Origin: Trigonopsis variabilis | Taxonomy: Eukaryota; Ascomycota; Trigonopsidomycetes; Trigonopsidales; Trigonopsidaceae | DNA: 64,000 nt | Assembly: GCA_003707065.3 (NCBI GenBank) | Contig: PPXM03000004.1 | Coordinates: 806,001-870,000 of the forward strand | Reading direction: 5' to 3' | In this document: in pieces, positions 19,363 through 30,704 of the stretch | Position numbering within the stretch: position 1 is the first letter of the stretch | How the letters are laid out: each line of letters starts with the position of its first letter | Program-made: the position numbers and the translations under genes | The notes under the pieces: model-generated | Told to the model about the DNA's origin: nothing | The model's input: only the letters and a program-made list of their open reading frames with translations | Databases searched by the model: none

Positions 19363-20070
19363 TTATGCAACAATCAACTTGGCAAATAATTCATCCAGTG
19401 TAGCTTCGGCTCTTTTCAGTTCAATCGCTTCTTGTTCTCGCACAACTTTTGCATCTTGAGCTGCCTTATCGACCTCGTGAATAGATTTTCCCTTGGTTGC
19501 TCCTCCTCTCTTTGCGTTGGATCGAGTCACAATGGGGTTCTCCGGCAAGGCCTTCTTCATTGAATATGCATCTTCTCCATCCCCGTAGTATTGTTTGACC
19601 ACATCCAGGACGGTGAACTTTAGCGTCTCTCTGTAAAGGTGGAGGGCAGCTTTATTGGACTGACGGACATGGAGCGAGACATATTTTGCCCCGTATGCCT
19701 CTGATAAACCTGTCAGAGCCTGCCTCATCAGACGGGCAGCCAGACCGAGTTTTCGATAGGACCTCATGACGCTAAGACTGGTGACATGTCCATGGGGAAC
19801 TCCGTCTTCGGGCTCCTCTTCCATCTTTGCCAAGACGTAGCCAACAATGCGCTCCTTTCGGCTCGATCCCACAACTACCACTCCACAGCCGTATTCGTCG
19901 ACTTCACTTTGAGCTGAAGGGCCCACGGGAACGGTAGCCACAAAGCTGGCTTGTGGCCAGCTCATGGCGTGGTATAAATAGTACTTCAGCACATAGTTCT
20001 CGGGTAAATTCGTGATGTTTGTTGCTTGCATTCCAAGCAGATCATCTGTAGTCGCCAGCCTGATGTTCAT
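19363..20070 (-). CDS. naa10: N-alpha-acetyltransferase catalytic subunit (Naa10/Ard1)
   Basis: 235 residues from ATG 20070. GNAT fold: [42 protein letters not shown], then [33 protein letters not shown] (the acetyl-CoA-binding R/Q-x-x-G-x-A loop), and [23 protein letters not shown]. The MNIR start and HAMSWP block are diagnostic for Ard1. A ~20-residue insertion ([10 protein letters not shown]..) lies between the first strands. The C-terminal tail is Lys/Glu-rich. With Naa15 it forms NatA, which acetylates Ser/Ala/Thr N-termini on ribosomes. The open frame continues upstream but has no earlier ATG. Confidence 0.93.
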   Translation of the reverse strand: MNIRLATTDDLLGMQATNITNLPENYVLKYYLYHAMSWPQASFVATVPVGPSAQSEVDEYGCGVVVVGSSRKERIVGYVLAKMEEEPEDGVPHGHVTSLSVMRSYRKLGLAARLMRQALTGLSEAYGAKYVSLHVRQSNKAALHLYRETLKFTVLDVVKQYYGDGEDAYSMKKALPENPIVTRSNAKRGGATKGKSIHEVDKAAQDAKVVREQEAIELKRAEATLDELFAKLIVA

Positions 20071-20269
20071 CTTGCTATTGCCCTTGCGCAAAGTTGGCCT
20101 GTAACGGGAGTGAGTGAGCGGATTGGAGAAATGGCTGTATGCAACGGTAGCAGCGACCACCTACGTTCAAATTTCTAGTTGCGTCTACGCATTCAGATAA
20201 CCGAGGAGAAAAAATGTTGTCGCTGTACTAATGCAATAAAAATAACTTAGACATTATGAGGAAAGAAGA

Positions 20270-21019
20270 TCATACGCCGGTAAAGCCCAGAGTGATCACG
20301 AGTGCAGTCACCAAGCCAAACACAGTGCTATGCATCAAACGATCTTTGTCATATCTAGCTCCCCTGGCACCACTGACGGCTTGATCTCGTGCAGGTGGTA
20401 GCAAAATGAGAGAAGAAGTAGGCGGCGCGGTGGATGTGGTGATATTAGATCCTGCTGTCATGACGGCGGGAAGAGCATCATAAGGAGGTGCCAATGTGGG
20501 AACTGGCGAAGCCACTAAGTCTGAGACATCAATTTCAGGCAACTCGCTCGGCAACGTGGGTGACGCGAGTAGAGCTGCCACGCCGTCATCATTTGTTTCA
20601 TTGAGAAGGGGTTCGGGTACTGCAGCTGGTATATTCTCGAATTCAGCTGGGTCCCATGAAGGTGTGCGACACAGCCCCGCCATAACATCAGCCAGGCCTG
20701 AAAGAATCCGCATCGCACGGGTATCTGGAGACAAGATGCCGACGCAGGGCTCATAGCATTTAGGCCGTAATTCTGAAAACGCAGCGCATTGGCAGACCTG
20801 GTCTCCGGGAGCACATCCATAGTATGCGCTTTGGACTGAGAGCATACACGCGCTAAAGTGATCTTCTGAAGACTAGGAGGTCAGCATGATAGGCAGGGGT
20901 ATGCGCATAAACAAAAGGATATCAGTTGTACGTACGCAGTTAAAAGAGGTATCGATAGCTTGGGAAAATCCTTTTCCAGCAAAGGAAAACGCGACGGCAA
21001 GGTATAATAAGCAATGCAT
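20270..21019 (-). CDS. Secreted or GPI-anchored CFEM-domain protein
   Basis: Exons 20936-21019 and 20270-20872 flank a 63-nt intron (GTACGT / CTGAC / CTAG). The signal peptide is MHCLLYLAVAFSFAGKGFSQA. It is followed by a Cys-rich module with eight Cys: FNC, FSACMLSVQSAYYGC, DQVCQCAAF, PKCYEPCVG and GLC. The spacing and the D-x-V-C-x-C core fit CFEM, a fungal extracellular domain used in haem/iron capture or cell-wall roles. A Pro/Ser/Thr-rich stalk leads to a C-terminal hydrophobic stretch (FGLVTALVITLGF) at the very end, typical of a GPI-attachment signal. An E-box TCACGTGA sits 57 bp upstream of the ATG. Confidence 0.75.
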
Positions 21020-21377
21020 GGAAGCAATGAGAATGGAGGGACTAGAACGAACGTGACGGGACGGAAATGCTTCTGTCACGTGAGCTGCGCGCTCCTGTAT
21101 GGTGTTGCCCTGGCCAACGCGATGAAGGGACATTAGTGCCGTTTTAGCCCTTTATATTCCTCACGAGATAGCTATTTTAAGACAAGCAGTGCAACCTCGC
21201 ACACTCCTAATTTTGCTTCGTTTTTGCATTTTACTTTCTTTTTTGGTTCAGCTACTCCCTTGCTGCTTATCCTTCTCTGCCTGGAAATTTTGCAACCCGT
21301 CCTTTATTCTCGTTTTCGCATCTCGCTTGGTTTTTTTGCAAGTCGTCCTGCCGCGGGGTAAAGATTAATTTTATGTC
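21020..21377. other. Divergent promoter region with E-box
   Basis: Separates the CFEM gene and the Ser/Thr-rich membrane protein gene. Contains TCACGTGA (21076-21083) and a long T-rich tract leading to the plus-strand gene. Nothing else supported. Confidence 0.5.
21076..21083. promoter_or_regulatory. E-box TCACGTGA in divergent promoter
   Basis: Perfect TCACGTGA palindrome, 57 bp from the CFEM start and about 295 bp from the plus-strand gene. A Cbf1/bHLH-type site by sequence only. Confidence 0.35.
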
Positions 21378-22283
21378 ATGGATTTCGATCCGGTAGCTAA
21401 CTCGACTTCTTCGGGTTTTTCATCGTCTCTCTGGTTCCCTTCCACATCTGTCTTTCCTTCTCATGTTTTCTCTTCTTCGACCTTAACTTCCTCAGCCCCG
21501 TTCTCCTCTGCCTTACCTTCGACTTCGCCTGCTTTCACAACAACTTCACCTTTTTCAAGCGCTCAAGAAACCAGCTCGGATGCGTTTGTCACAACCATTG
21601 TTTCCTCTCCATTACCAACAGAGACCACGGTAATTGAAAGTGACGCGGGCAATGCCGAATCGACCTTTATGGTCACGATCACTGAAAGTAGTGCTCCTAC
21701 TACCATAGTACTCACCAGTGTCACTTCTAATTCGGGAGTCACTTCAACGACCCAGGCCGTCAGTACAGAAGATCCCTCGATCGCCCCTCACTCGTCAAAC
21801 AAGTCCAGCGGCTTATCGACGGGAGGTATCATTGCCGTGTCTGTTGTAGTTCCTGTGGGAACTATAGCCATAGTTGCACTTGCTCTCTTTTTCTTTCTCA
21901 GGAGGAGAAAGCGTCAAAGATCCGAAAAGGAAGCTCTTCAAGAGAATCTCGATGAATTCATTGGGTCTGGTCCTTCGAGTCCTTCAGGAGGCGGTGCAAC
22001 CATTAATAGCCCGGACGATGTCTCGGGAGAAGAAGGATATCGTGGATGGAGAGCAACAAATGCTCGTGCCGATTCTGCTGCGAATGGCTCTGCACTGAGC
22101 TCTGGCTCTCCTGGAAGAGATAATCGTTCTCCTGGGGATTCAACTGACGCTCCTTCCTCAAGATCTTCTCTACCTTCTGCCACCTCACCTTCTGCTCCTC
22201 TACCCCCGATCCAAGAGAATCATTCCTCGATGTTACTCGATTCCCCCAGAATAAGGCCAAGTGGAATTGCTGCGAATTTCTAA
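21378..22283 (+). CDS. Ser/Thr-rich single-pass membrane protein (Mid2/Wsc-sensor-like)
   Basis: 301 residues, single exon. Residues 1 to ~145 are extremely Ser/Thr-rich, as in heavily O-mannosylated ectodomains. One transmembrane helix (IIAVSVVVPVGTIAIVALAL, about 153-175) is followed by a strong stop-transfer cluster, FFFLRRRKRQRSEKE. The cytosolic tail is acidic and Ser/Pro/Gly-rich. There is no clear cleavable signal peptide, so the helix probably acts as the membrane signal. This layout matches cell-wall integrity sensors such as Mid2/Mtl1, but it is a shape shared by many fungal proteins and no conserved motif confirms orthology. Confidence 0.6.
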   Translation: MDFDPVANSTSSGFSSSLWFPSTSVFPSHVFSSSTLTSSAPFSSALPSTSPAFTTTSPFSSAQETSSDAFVTTIVSSPLPTETTVIESDAGNAESTFMVTITESSAPTTIVLTSVTSNSGVTSTTQAVSTEDPSIAPHSSNKSSGLSTGGIIAVSVVVPVGTIAIVALALFFFLRRRKRQRSEKEALQENLDEFIGSGPSSPSGGGATINSPDDVSGEEGYRGWRATNARADSAANGSALSSGSPGRDNRSPGDSTDAPSSRSSLPSATSPSAPLPPIQENHSSMLLDSPRIRPSGIAANF

Positions 22284-23924
22284 TCACATTGTGGTCGTTC
22301 CGTTTCTCCCAAATGAAGATAATGTTTTGCATGTTTCCTGGCCGTTTCTTGTGTATCAGAGCTTGTTTAATTTTTCTATCTTGACCGTTATCTTTGATTT
22401 TCGGCGTCAAATGTTCTAATTAGGCTACATTCACTCTCTATTCCTGTCTCTATGCCGGCTTGGAAACCTTGACTTTGTACTATTTCTGACTTCTGATTGG
22501 CAATACAACATCGTGAGTAATAAAAATGGAAAAGAAACAAGAAAAAGAATGCAAAAAAAAATCAAATGAAATGAGAAACGTTTCTATGTTCTGACATTGG
22601 TGTCGTGCAATAATATCTGTTATCCTCCGTCCAATACTGCGTCTCGTTAAAATGGTCTGTTAATATATAATATCGGTATCTCTTCCCTGTATGATCTACT
22701 CGCTCGTATCTTTGACTAATTGTTTGTGCCTTTGCTTGCGTTTTGCTTATGAAGTGATCTAGCTCCATCCATGACAGCCAAGGCAGCCGATCAACTCGGT
22801 TGCCGATTCGTGTTTTGCAGTACTATGTCATACATCGAGAAGCCTACGGAGACAACTTGAGACTAGTTCATTTTTGGTCCTTACTCATTTTTTGGAAACG
22901 GGCATGGTGCCGGACCAGCCTCCTTTACCAGCCCCCCTCTCCCGTATTCCTATATCATCATCTTGGCACATTCGCCCATCACGCTTGTCTTGGCGCCGTA
23001 TAGGTAGTTCCAATCTGATTTACTTCTGGATATCTACCGTACAGGAGAAGCTTTCCGTGTTCAGCAAAGATTGAGTGTAACTAGTGGTAAATAGATATGT
23101 GGTCGTGTCGTTTTTGGGCACTATTTCTGGGCTGGCATAACGACTGCGCGGGTAATCATGCACACTGAGGATCGACTTAATTTAACCTTTATTCTTATTC
23201 TTACGTTTTAGCTATTGTTTCTTTGCTACCTCTATTATGCCATTAGAGTATCTTCAAAGCTATTCTTTGACTTCTTTGACTCCCCTGTTCTCTGTTTTCA
23301 AACTTGAGGCTCGCGCTAAGATTGTGTACTAATCTGCCTAAACTAAAAAATCCATGAAGCTTGGAGTCAATATGTATCATTAGATGAATATACCCTCCCG
23401 TCTTTCTGGATGTTACTCCAGCCTCTTACCAGTCATATTACTGTATAGTTGGCATTCGCTGAATCCTGTTGGGTATCGTAGAAGTTCTTTTGACATGAAG
23501 ATATATTGTTCTCTCTATGAATAGTATCGAGGGCCCTTGAATCTACTGCGTTGGTCAAGCTGGTGACAAAAAAGGACTTCGCCAAGAATAAATGACTATT
23601 AGTCTAATTAAGGTATACAGAGATACCAATAAAACGGGCATCTTGAGTACACTATCTGTATTTCAATCGCTCATGATTTTGACTATTTCGTTCCACGCTG
23701 AGACGACGCGGACGCATACACGAAAAAAGGTAGTCCAGAACGCTGCCAAGAATTAAACGAAAGACAGCATCTTTAGTTCTGTGTAGAGGATGAACTTATA
23801 AGGGAAATACGCTCATTATTAGCGGTGAGAACTTTCTTTGCATTTTCTCTTTATTGTATAGGTTTGGATTACATAAGTTACTTTACATGTGACAAGCAAA
23901 TGGTTGCTCTCCCCCGAAGCGTCT
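22284..23924. other. Long intergenic region before the tRNA pair
   Basis: 1.6 kb without a supportable ORF. Short frames at 22562-22768 and 22800-23074 have no family features. No repeats above background noticed. Confidence 0.6.
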
Positions 23925-24023
23925 GCCCGCATAGCTCAGTTGGCTAGAGCGTCTGGCTTTTACCCACATCCGAAGGATAGGGGAGCCACCAGAATGTCAA
24001 GGGTTCGAGCCCCTTTGTGGGCG
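23925..24023 (+). tRNA. tRNA-Lys(UUU), intron-containing, copy 1
   Basis: Acceptor GCCCGCA/TGTGGGC, D arm TAGCTCAGTTGGCTAGA, anticodon stem TCTGG/CCAGA with loop CTTTTAA (anticodon TTT), and T arm GGGTTCGAGCCCC. A 25-nt intron (23963-23987) sits at the canonical 37/38 position. A T-run follows the gene as Pol III terminator. Confidence 0.95.
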
Positions 24024-24039
24024 CTTCTTTTTCCTTTCT

Positions 24040-24139
24040 GCCCGCATAGCTCAGTTGGCTAGAGCGTCTGGCTTTTACCCATGTTCGCTTGGACAGGGGA
24101 GCCACCAGAATGTCAAGGGTTCGAGCCCCTTTGTGGGCG
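24040..24139 (+). tRNA. tRNA-Lys(UUU), intron-containing, copy 2
   Basis: Exons are identical to copy 1, 16 bp downstream. The 26-nt intron (24078-24103) differs in its central part but keeps the same CCCA...GGGGAGCC ends and still folds into a hairpin. Followed by a run of nine T, a strong Pol III terminator. Confidence 0.95.
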
Positions 24140-24607
24140 CTTTTTTTTTGTCATCCGTTGTGGATGAGCAGGTTCTAATGCGTGCAACTTATCTGACCTT
24201 CTAGGTGGGAACGAGATCAAAAAGAGCACCACAAAATCCTACAGTGCAACCGCACATCATAATAGAATCAAGCGTGACCATAGTTATATACGAGATTAAA
24301 TCAACAATACTGCTACAGTAGAGCGTAATTATAGAAGGATAAGTCCTTCCTGCCACAAACGGTAAAGAAGTAGCAGTGGCAGAATTGTCATACTGGCTTA
24401 CCAGGAAAAGGCTAGGAAAAGCTACTGATATAATTGTGGCCTTATTTCTGGTCAGAAGCGCCTGTTCTATGCATCAGAAAGATGCATGGAGAATTAAGTT
24501 GGGTCGATTGTAGAAACGAGTAGCGCTCAAGCGATTTAGAAAGGGTGCGTAGAAGGAAGGGAACGGTTGTCAATCAGGCTCGCTCACCGGCAAAGCCAAG
24601 TTATATC
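24140..24607. other. Intergenic between tRNAs and aps1
   Basis: No gene, repeat or RNA seen; promoter and leader of aps1. Confidence 0.55.
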
Positions 24608-25156
24608 ATGTCTGTCCAATACATCATTTTACTTTCTCGTCAGGGTAAAGTGAGGCTAGCGAAATGGTTCTTGACGCTAGCACAGAAGGACAAGAACAAG
24701 ATTGTCAAGGAGGTCACTACGTTGGTTTTAGGGCGACGGACAAAGATGTGCAATTTTATCGAGTATAAAGGTGGGGAAGTCACAGGCCATGACTAAGTTA
24801 AATAGACACGAAAGTGGTTTATCGGCGATATGCTTCGTTATTTTTCGTTGCTGGAGTCGATGCCGATGACAATGAGCTTCTCGTGCTCGAGATCATCCAT
24901 CGATATGTGGAGCAAATGGATAAATACTTTGGAAACGTATGATTCGGACCGGCTGGAGAGCTAACGGCAGGTGTGTGAATTAGATATCATTTTCAATTTC
25001 CAAAAAGCATATTATATTCTGGACGAGCTTATGATTGCAGGAGAGATCCAGGAGACCTCGAAGCGGGACGTGCTGCGACGTATCAATCAACAAGATAATC
25101 TAGAAGACATGGAAGGAGAAGAAGAAGGAGTTAGCCAGTATGAACGGCGAGGTTGA
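24608..25156 (+). CDS. aps1: AP-1 clathrin adaptor sigma subunit
   Basis: Three exons (24608-24770, 24806-24936, 24971-25156) with introns of 35 and 34 nt encode 159 residues, the usual size for the family. The protein reads [100 protein letters not shown]. The RRTKMCNF block and the longer C-terminus favour AP-1 sigma over AP-2 or AP-3. It is part of the adaptor core for clathrin vesicles between trans-Golgi and endosomes. The C-terminal extension is acidic. Confidence 0.93.
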
Positions 25157-25313
25157 AGATGACTAACACTATAGACTTGTCTAGTGTTAGCAAGGGAATG
25201 AAATAGATTAATGGATGGACTATGTAATCTCCTGTCGTAACTTATACATTTGCTTCTTTTAGAATTAGTCTTTACAATTACAAAACAGGGTCCTTTTCTT
25301 AGAGCTTTTTCTC

Positions 25314-26974
25314 TTATTGAGGAAGAGTCAGCAGATGCTGATGCAGAACGTTCAAGGCCTTGAGAGAATCTTTGGTCTGGACAACACACGAGATATTGAT
25401 TTCGTTTGCTCCTTGGCTGATCATCTCGATATTGACCCCAGCGTTGCCTAGGGTGGAAAACATCTTGCCAGCGATTCCAACCAAATGATCCATGTCCTTA
25501 CCAACCAAGCTGACTATAGTCATTCCTCTGAGGATATCGACTGTGCCGTACTTTCGTAATTCTTGTACAGCTTCGGTCAAGTTCCGGTTCGACATGTCCG
25601 AGTGCAAGGCCATAGAGACGTGGACTTCGGACGTTGAGATGAGATCGACAATGACACGATTCCGATCCAAAATAGCAAAGATATTGGCCAAGAAACCGTG
25701 AGCTTGGGTTCTCTTGTTGGAGTAGATATTAAGAACAATGATGTCCTCCTTGGTGGTCACCGCTGTGGGCATCTTTATACGTTTGGTAGCGGCCAGCAGT
25801 GATGTGGCCGGAATCTGAGATAAAGCTAGAGGAGGATGAGGGGGGGTTTGTTCTCCTCTCACTGCTGCGTTGTCTGGATAAATTACCGTGCCATTGCCTT
25901 TTGGATTCTCCACATTTTTGATTCGAATGGGAATCTGGGCCTGGATCACCTGAGACATGGTGAAGGGATGAATAACTTCAGAACCATAGTAAGTCAGTTC
26001 GGACGCTTCCTCAGGCGTAATCATTGGTACTAGACGGGCAGTAGGGACTTTTCGAGGATCCGCGGTGAAGATACCATCGACCTCTTTCCACACCTGTAGT
26101 TCAGAGGCCCCGATTCCAACTGCAGCCAGGGCAGCACACAAGTCAGTATATCCCCGACCGACCGAAGATAAGAGGCCTCCCGGAACGTACCCAAAGAACC
26201 CAGTCAGGACAGGTACTTTGTCACCACAAGCCTCTATTTCTTCGCCAATCTTTTTGGAAACAAAGTTGTAAAATGGCTGATTCAGTCCATCTGGCGTTGC
26301 ATAATTAAATGGAATAACTGATTCCAGCCCGACGTATTGAGCGGGAATGCCCCGGTTGTTCAGCAGAGCAGCCATGAATAGACAACTCAACCGTTCTCCC
26401 GCACCCATAATGGTATCACGAGTTCGTGGGCTGATTTCATCGATGATCTGAACCGTTAGACAGTCTCCTAGCCGCCATTACTAACCTGGGCTGCACCAAG
26501 GAATTTCGTTAAAAGCTCGCATTCATCCTCAATTGCCTTAATCAACTCATTGAGAATAGCTTCATCATCTATGAGCCGCCGCGATTCCTTAATATGATCA
26601 AGTTTTATAGTTTCCACAACATCCTTGTACTCGTCTTCTTCCCCATTTAAAGCAAGATCTGCAGCCTTGAGAAGCCTATGATTAACATCATCGCCAAGTC
26701 ATCCGCTCACCTATTAGTTGTCCCTGCCGCCTTGGTATCTGATGATCGCGCCGAGCATACAATTGCAACTCGGTTCGTTTTGAGATACGACCTAGATCTT
26801 AGCGCCGTTCTGTCAAGCCCGCGAGTCTTTCTAATCTCACCTCACAATGTCCTCAGCAATATTAACAGGAAACTTCCCCACACTAGTTCCACCAAACTTT
26901 TGGATCACCCATGGTCGTCCCGCTAAACTGCTTAATGAGGCAGTAGAACCTTCCAGTCCTGGCTTTAAAGTCAT
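25314..26974 (-). CDS. hom3: Aspartate kinase
   Basis: First enzyme of the threonine/methionine branch: phosphorylates aspartate. Four exons (26841-26974, 26711-26791, 26486-26675, 25314-26447) with introns of 49, 35 and 38 nt give 512 residues. The kinase motif WVIQKFGGTSVGKFPV follows ATG 26974. Later blocks are VAIVCSARSS, LTGFFGYVPGG, GRGYTDLCAALAAVG, VWKEVDGIFTADPRKV and ELTYYGSEVIHPFTM. Two C-terminal ACT domains (VIVDLISTSEVHVSMAL and VNIEMISQGANEINIS) mediate feedback inhibition by threonine. The first acceptor is ambiguous by 6 nt (both choices are in frame). Divergent ORFs on the other strand over 26847-26974 are shadows. Confidence 0.95.
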
Positions 26975-27232
26975 CGTTTCTCCACGTTGCCCAAACTCAG
27001 ATCTGCTAATGCCCACGAGATCTACAGTGAAAGCCCTTAGAATCGATTATGACGGTCTTCTGCTCAATTTGGCCGATGAAGAGGTCGATCTGTCGTTCGA
27101 GAAATTTATTATTCCCTGCTGCCAGGGAAGGTGTTACACGATGTTACCGGCTGACTCATTAGATCGGATCACTCTCCGCGGGCCTTGGCGTAAGAGCTTA
27201 CGTTCCAGCTATATTGACCATTAGTACTTCTA

Positions 27233-29531
27233 TCATTCATTTACACTGGGATTATCATCCTTAGTTTTGTGTGGATCGGGATTTGCCCGCCGATCTTGCG
27301 CTTCAGGCACGTCCTTCCGCGAGTGTTGGTCATGTGACCGGTCTCTCATTTTTTGTTGACCTTGAGCGCGTCCTGGTGGCCCATTTGATCGGCTTTCTGG
27401 GCCTCTCCGATACGTCGATGGATGTCTGTCGTTATTAGAACGAGGCTGGTCGTAATGTCCAGGCTCATCGTAGCTTATTCCCGAGGGGATGTATTGCCGC
27501 CGCTCTCGACCAAAACTTTCATGATCTCGGTCAGAGCCACTGCGGTAATGGGGCCCTCGACTGCGGAAATCAGCCCGTTCAGGCAGATCTTGGGAGTTTT
27601 TGTAACCTGGAGGACGATCAGCTTCACTGTGAGGAGGATTTGACCGCGGATAGCCATTGTTGCTGTTGCTGTATCTGTCCCAGCGGCGGGGCGGAGAGTC
27701 TGGACGAGAATGAGGGTGGAACCGGCTAGAAATAGGAAGAGATGATGGATTCGTAGGGATAATACTCTCACCAGCACCTGACTCGTCCGACTGACGACTC
27801 GAGTAGTTATCTGATGCCTCCCCTTTATGATTATACCTCGGCTGCTGAGTATCTCCTGCGTCTGTGAAACTCGTCTGATTATATCCGCGACCGTACTGTC
27901 CATACTGTCGACCCCCTTGGCCACCTTGGTCACCTCTTCTATTCCACTGCCCCGAATGGGGTTGAGAGCGGGCGGTCTGATTCATCCAACTTGATCTATG
28001 GCTTCCTCCTGGACCGTTTCGATTCGGGACATACCTTGAATCATTATTTCTTGAGAATGAAGTCCGCTGGTTGTTGTCGAGAGGTCTGTGAGAATGAGGG
28101 TGAGCTTGGTTTTCAGGGGGAGGGGGAGGAGCAGAGGCTTCCATTCGTTTTCTTTGTTCACGGAAGCGCTCTCTGTCAAGCTCGTGAGATGACTCAAATT
28201 TTGGTAGACTGTCAGGGGCACACGGCTTGGGATCTTCTTCAAAGAAAGGATGTTCGAGAGCATACGTGGCAGTGTATCGAGAAAGTGGGTCAAGACGAAG
28301 GAGAGCAGATAAGAGAGAGACGCCGGTAGGACCTAGATCCGCATACTGCTTTTCAAGAGTGCGGGCATAAGTAGCCATGGGAGGGAGTTCCGAGGTCTGC
28401 TTCAACCTATTCCAGCCCGGCATTGTCTTCTCAGTAGGGGTCCCGCAAAGCTCGAATATCTTATGAACTTGATCGAGGTCAGACGTGCCCATGAGGATAG
28501 GCCGATGCCGGTACATCTCTGCAAAAATGCAGCTAAAAAAATTAGCCAGGCTGACGTGCTGTCTCGACTTACCCTACACCCCACATGTCTATGGATGTCG
28601 TATACCTCTTTTCTCCCAATAGCAGTTCAGGAGCCCTGTACCATCGAGTCACAACACAATTCGTGTAATCGCGACGGGCCACTCCAGCACCATTCGGCCC
28701 AGGCTTGGGAGGATCTTCCTCAAACCGACGAGCGAGGCCGAAATCAGCGATTTTCAAGATTCCTTCGTTGTCCACTAGAATGTTGGAAGCTTTCATATCT
28801 CGATGAAGGATATGGCTAGAATGTAGATACTTGACACCTTCCAACATTTGAATCATATAACACTTTATTTGAGGAACGGTAAATTGAATTGAGGGGTTTT
28901 CCAGTAAACCTGTCAGATCGTGATCCATATAAGGAGTGACCATTGAGACAGAGCCTTTGACTCGGCTATTCTTATCACCTGGAGGGTCAGACGACTAATT
29001 CATGGCTATTCTTACTTCTTTCAACTGACATATCGATCAAGGGAATGATATTCTGATGCGACAGCCCTTTTAAGATTTTGATTTCTCGTAAAGCTGTAAT
29101 GGGAAACTAAAGTAAGAAAAATCAATACATTGTTCATACTCCTTCTTTTTCTCGGTGCATTAAAATCTTCTTCAATGCCACTATTTGCCCCGTTTTCTTA
29201 TTTCGGGCTTTATGGACCTCGCTATGATTGTCAGTCAAAAATATGGATCCAAACCATACCCAAAAGTTCCCTTTCCAAGGCGATCCAAGATAACATAATC
29301 AGTCTTGACGAAACTACATCCGAAATACTTGCGCTTTGGCGCTGATCCGGGCGAAGAAGCTGGTCTGTCTGGACGACCACGCACCACACCGATAGCGGAG
29401 CTAATGGGGGTCGCAGGTCGACTTACTGATGATGCAGAGTCGGCTTTGCTCGACACATCAGAAATGCGAGCGACCTTGATAGGAGAACCTGCGTCTGATG
29501 GTGCTGGTTCATTGGCTGCCCTTTTGCTCAT
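27233..29531 (-). CDS. bur1: Bur1/Cdk9-type cyclin-dependent kinase (P-TEFb)
   Basis: Five exons (29260-29531, 29140-29221, 29016-29106, 28573-28978, 27233-28532) with introns of 38, 33, 37 and 40 nt give 716 residues. The kinase domain has LGKGTFGEVHKA (P-loop), VALKKILMH, the PITALRE helix, [20 protein letters not shown] and [15 protein letters not shown]. The PITALRE-type helix and the inserted [10 protein letters not shown] before the activation segment identify the Bur1/Sgv1/Cdk9 branch. The ~330-residue tail is rich in Arg/Gly/Ser/Tyr/Gln and probably disordered. The enzyme phosphorylates the Pol II CTD and Spt5 during elongation. The N-terminal ~70 residues are low complexity. Confidence 0.94.
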
Positions 29532-30001
29532 GGAGTGGGGTGGGTGACACGAAGCAAGAATCATCGCCAGCGCTCAACCACCATTGCATCCGGTTGTTTT
29601 GATGAGCTGAAATTTCCGTTTGATCTCGATGTCCATGCTTGTGAATGTAAGGTTCTACGGGCGTTTGAACGTGTAGGCGAAAATGACCATTGGTTGAAGG
29701 CGGATGTGAGAAGGTGAGACCGTCACCATGATCAGGTGGTGGTAAGAAGAACTCACCCCTGACTCATGACTATCTCACACAAGATATGATCTATATGAAG
29801 AGTTTCTTGACGCCAAAAAAAGTTCATTGACAACCGTAATTATCAAGTTAGACTTTATGATGCTGAGTGACTGTGTTTGGTAGTAGCTAGATGGACGTCC
29901 AGAGATACCTGCTAGAGTGCATTGGATATGGAATTCAGAAAGTAGAGCATATATAAATACAATCAGAATGCGTTGCAAACCTCCCAGAATATCATCACTG
30001 A
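29532..30001. other. Intergenic between rhb1 3' end and bur1 5' end
   Basis: bur1 promoter and rhb1 3' flank. Nothing else supported. Confidence 0.5.
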
Positions 30002-30704
30002 CTACATAATGATGCAGTTCTTTGCCTCTCCGGCCTGTGGGTTCTGAGCCTTTTCGATTTCAGCAATAAGCAGCTCAAAGGCTTTGGAGACATTTTCATC
30101 ATGCCGAGCGCTGGTCTCAACAAACGGACATCCCCATTCTTGGGCAAGAGTCCGACCTTCCTCGGTGGAAATAACCCTAGAGTCAGCATCATCCATATAA
30201 AGGTACGAACCTCTGGTTTACCAGATCAATCTTGTTTCCAACCAAGACCATGGGAATGGAATCAGTGCCCTTTTAGTCAGCCTAGAGCACAAGCTATTCT
30301 TACAGTCGTGTTCAAGATCTTGTCACGGATGATTTTGACCATTTCGAAAGACGATTTGGAAGCCACGGAGTACATCAAGAGGTAGCCATGCACACCGATT
30401 GAATATTTCTGATTCATTATACTGAATTCATCCTGCATGGTTAGCGGCGTGATTTCCAAGGGTCTTCATCTACCTGGCCAGCAGTATCAAGAATCTCAGT
30501 GTTGTAATCAACTCCCTTATACCGAATTGTCTTTGAGAACTGGTTCTCAATCGTAGGGTAGTAGCTTTCGACAAAATGCTCTTCCACAAACTGGACCGTC
30601 ACCGATGATTTCCCTAAGGCATTAGAAGTCAATTTCCCCATTCTCGCACCAACTGAACGCGATCCTACTACAACGATCTTTCTAGCACGGGGAGGAGGAG
30701 TCAT
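30002..30704 (-). CDS. rhb1: Rheb GTPase, TORC1 activator
   Basis: Five exons (30650-30704, 30474-30613, 30304-30432, 30211-30269, 30002-30176) with introns of 36, 41, 34 and 34 nt give 185 residues. The P-loop is GSRSVGKSS, with Arg at the position equivalent to Ras Gly12, diagnostic for Rheb. The effector region ESYYPTIENQFSKTI, DTAGQDEFSI, GNKIDL and ETSAR follow, and the protein ends with the CaaX box CIIM for farnesylation. Rheb-GTP stimulates TORC1 on endolysosomal membranes under Tsc1/2 control. CTG encodes the Leu of NKIDL, showing the standard code. Confidence 0.96.

Noticed and set aside
26847-27224. 125-codon plus-strand ORF
   Set aside because: Its first third is antisense to the KFGGTSVGK exon of aspartate kinase, and the remainder covers that gene's upstream region without family features.
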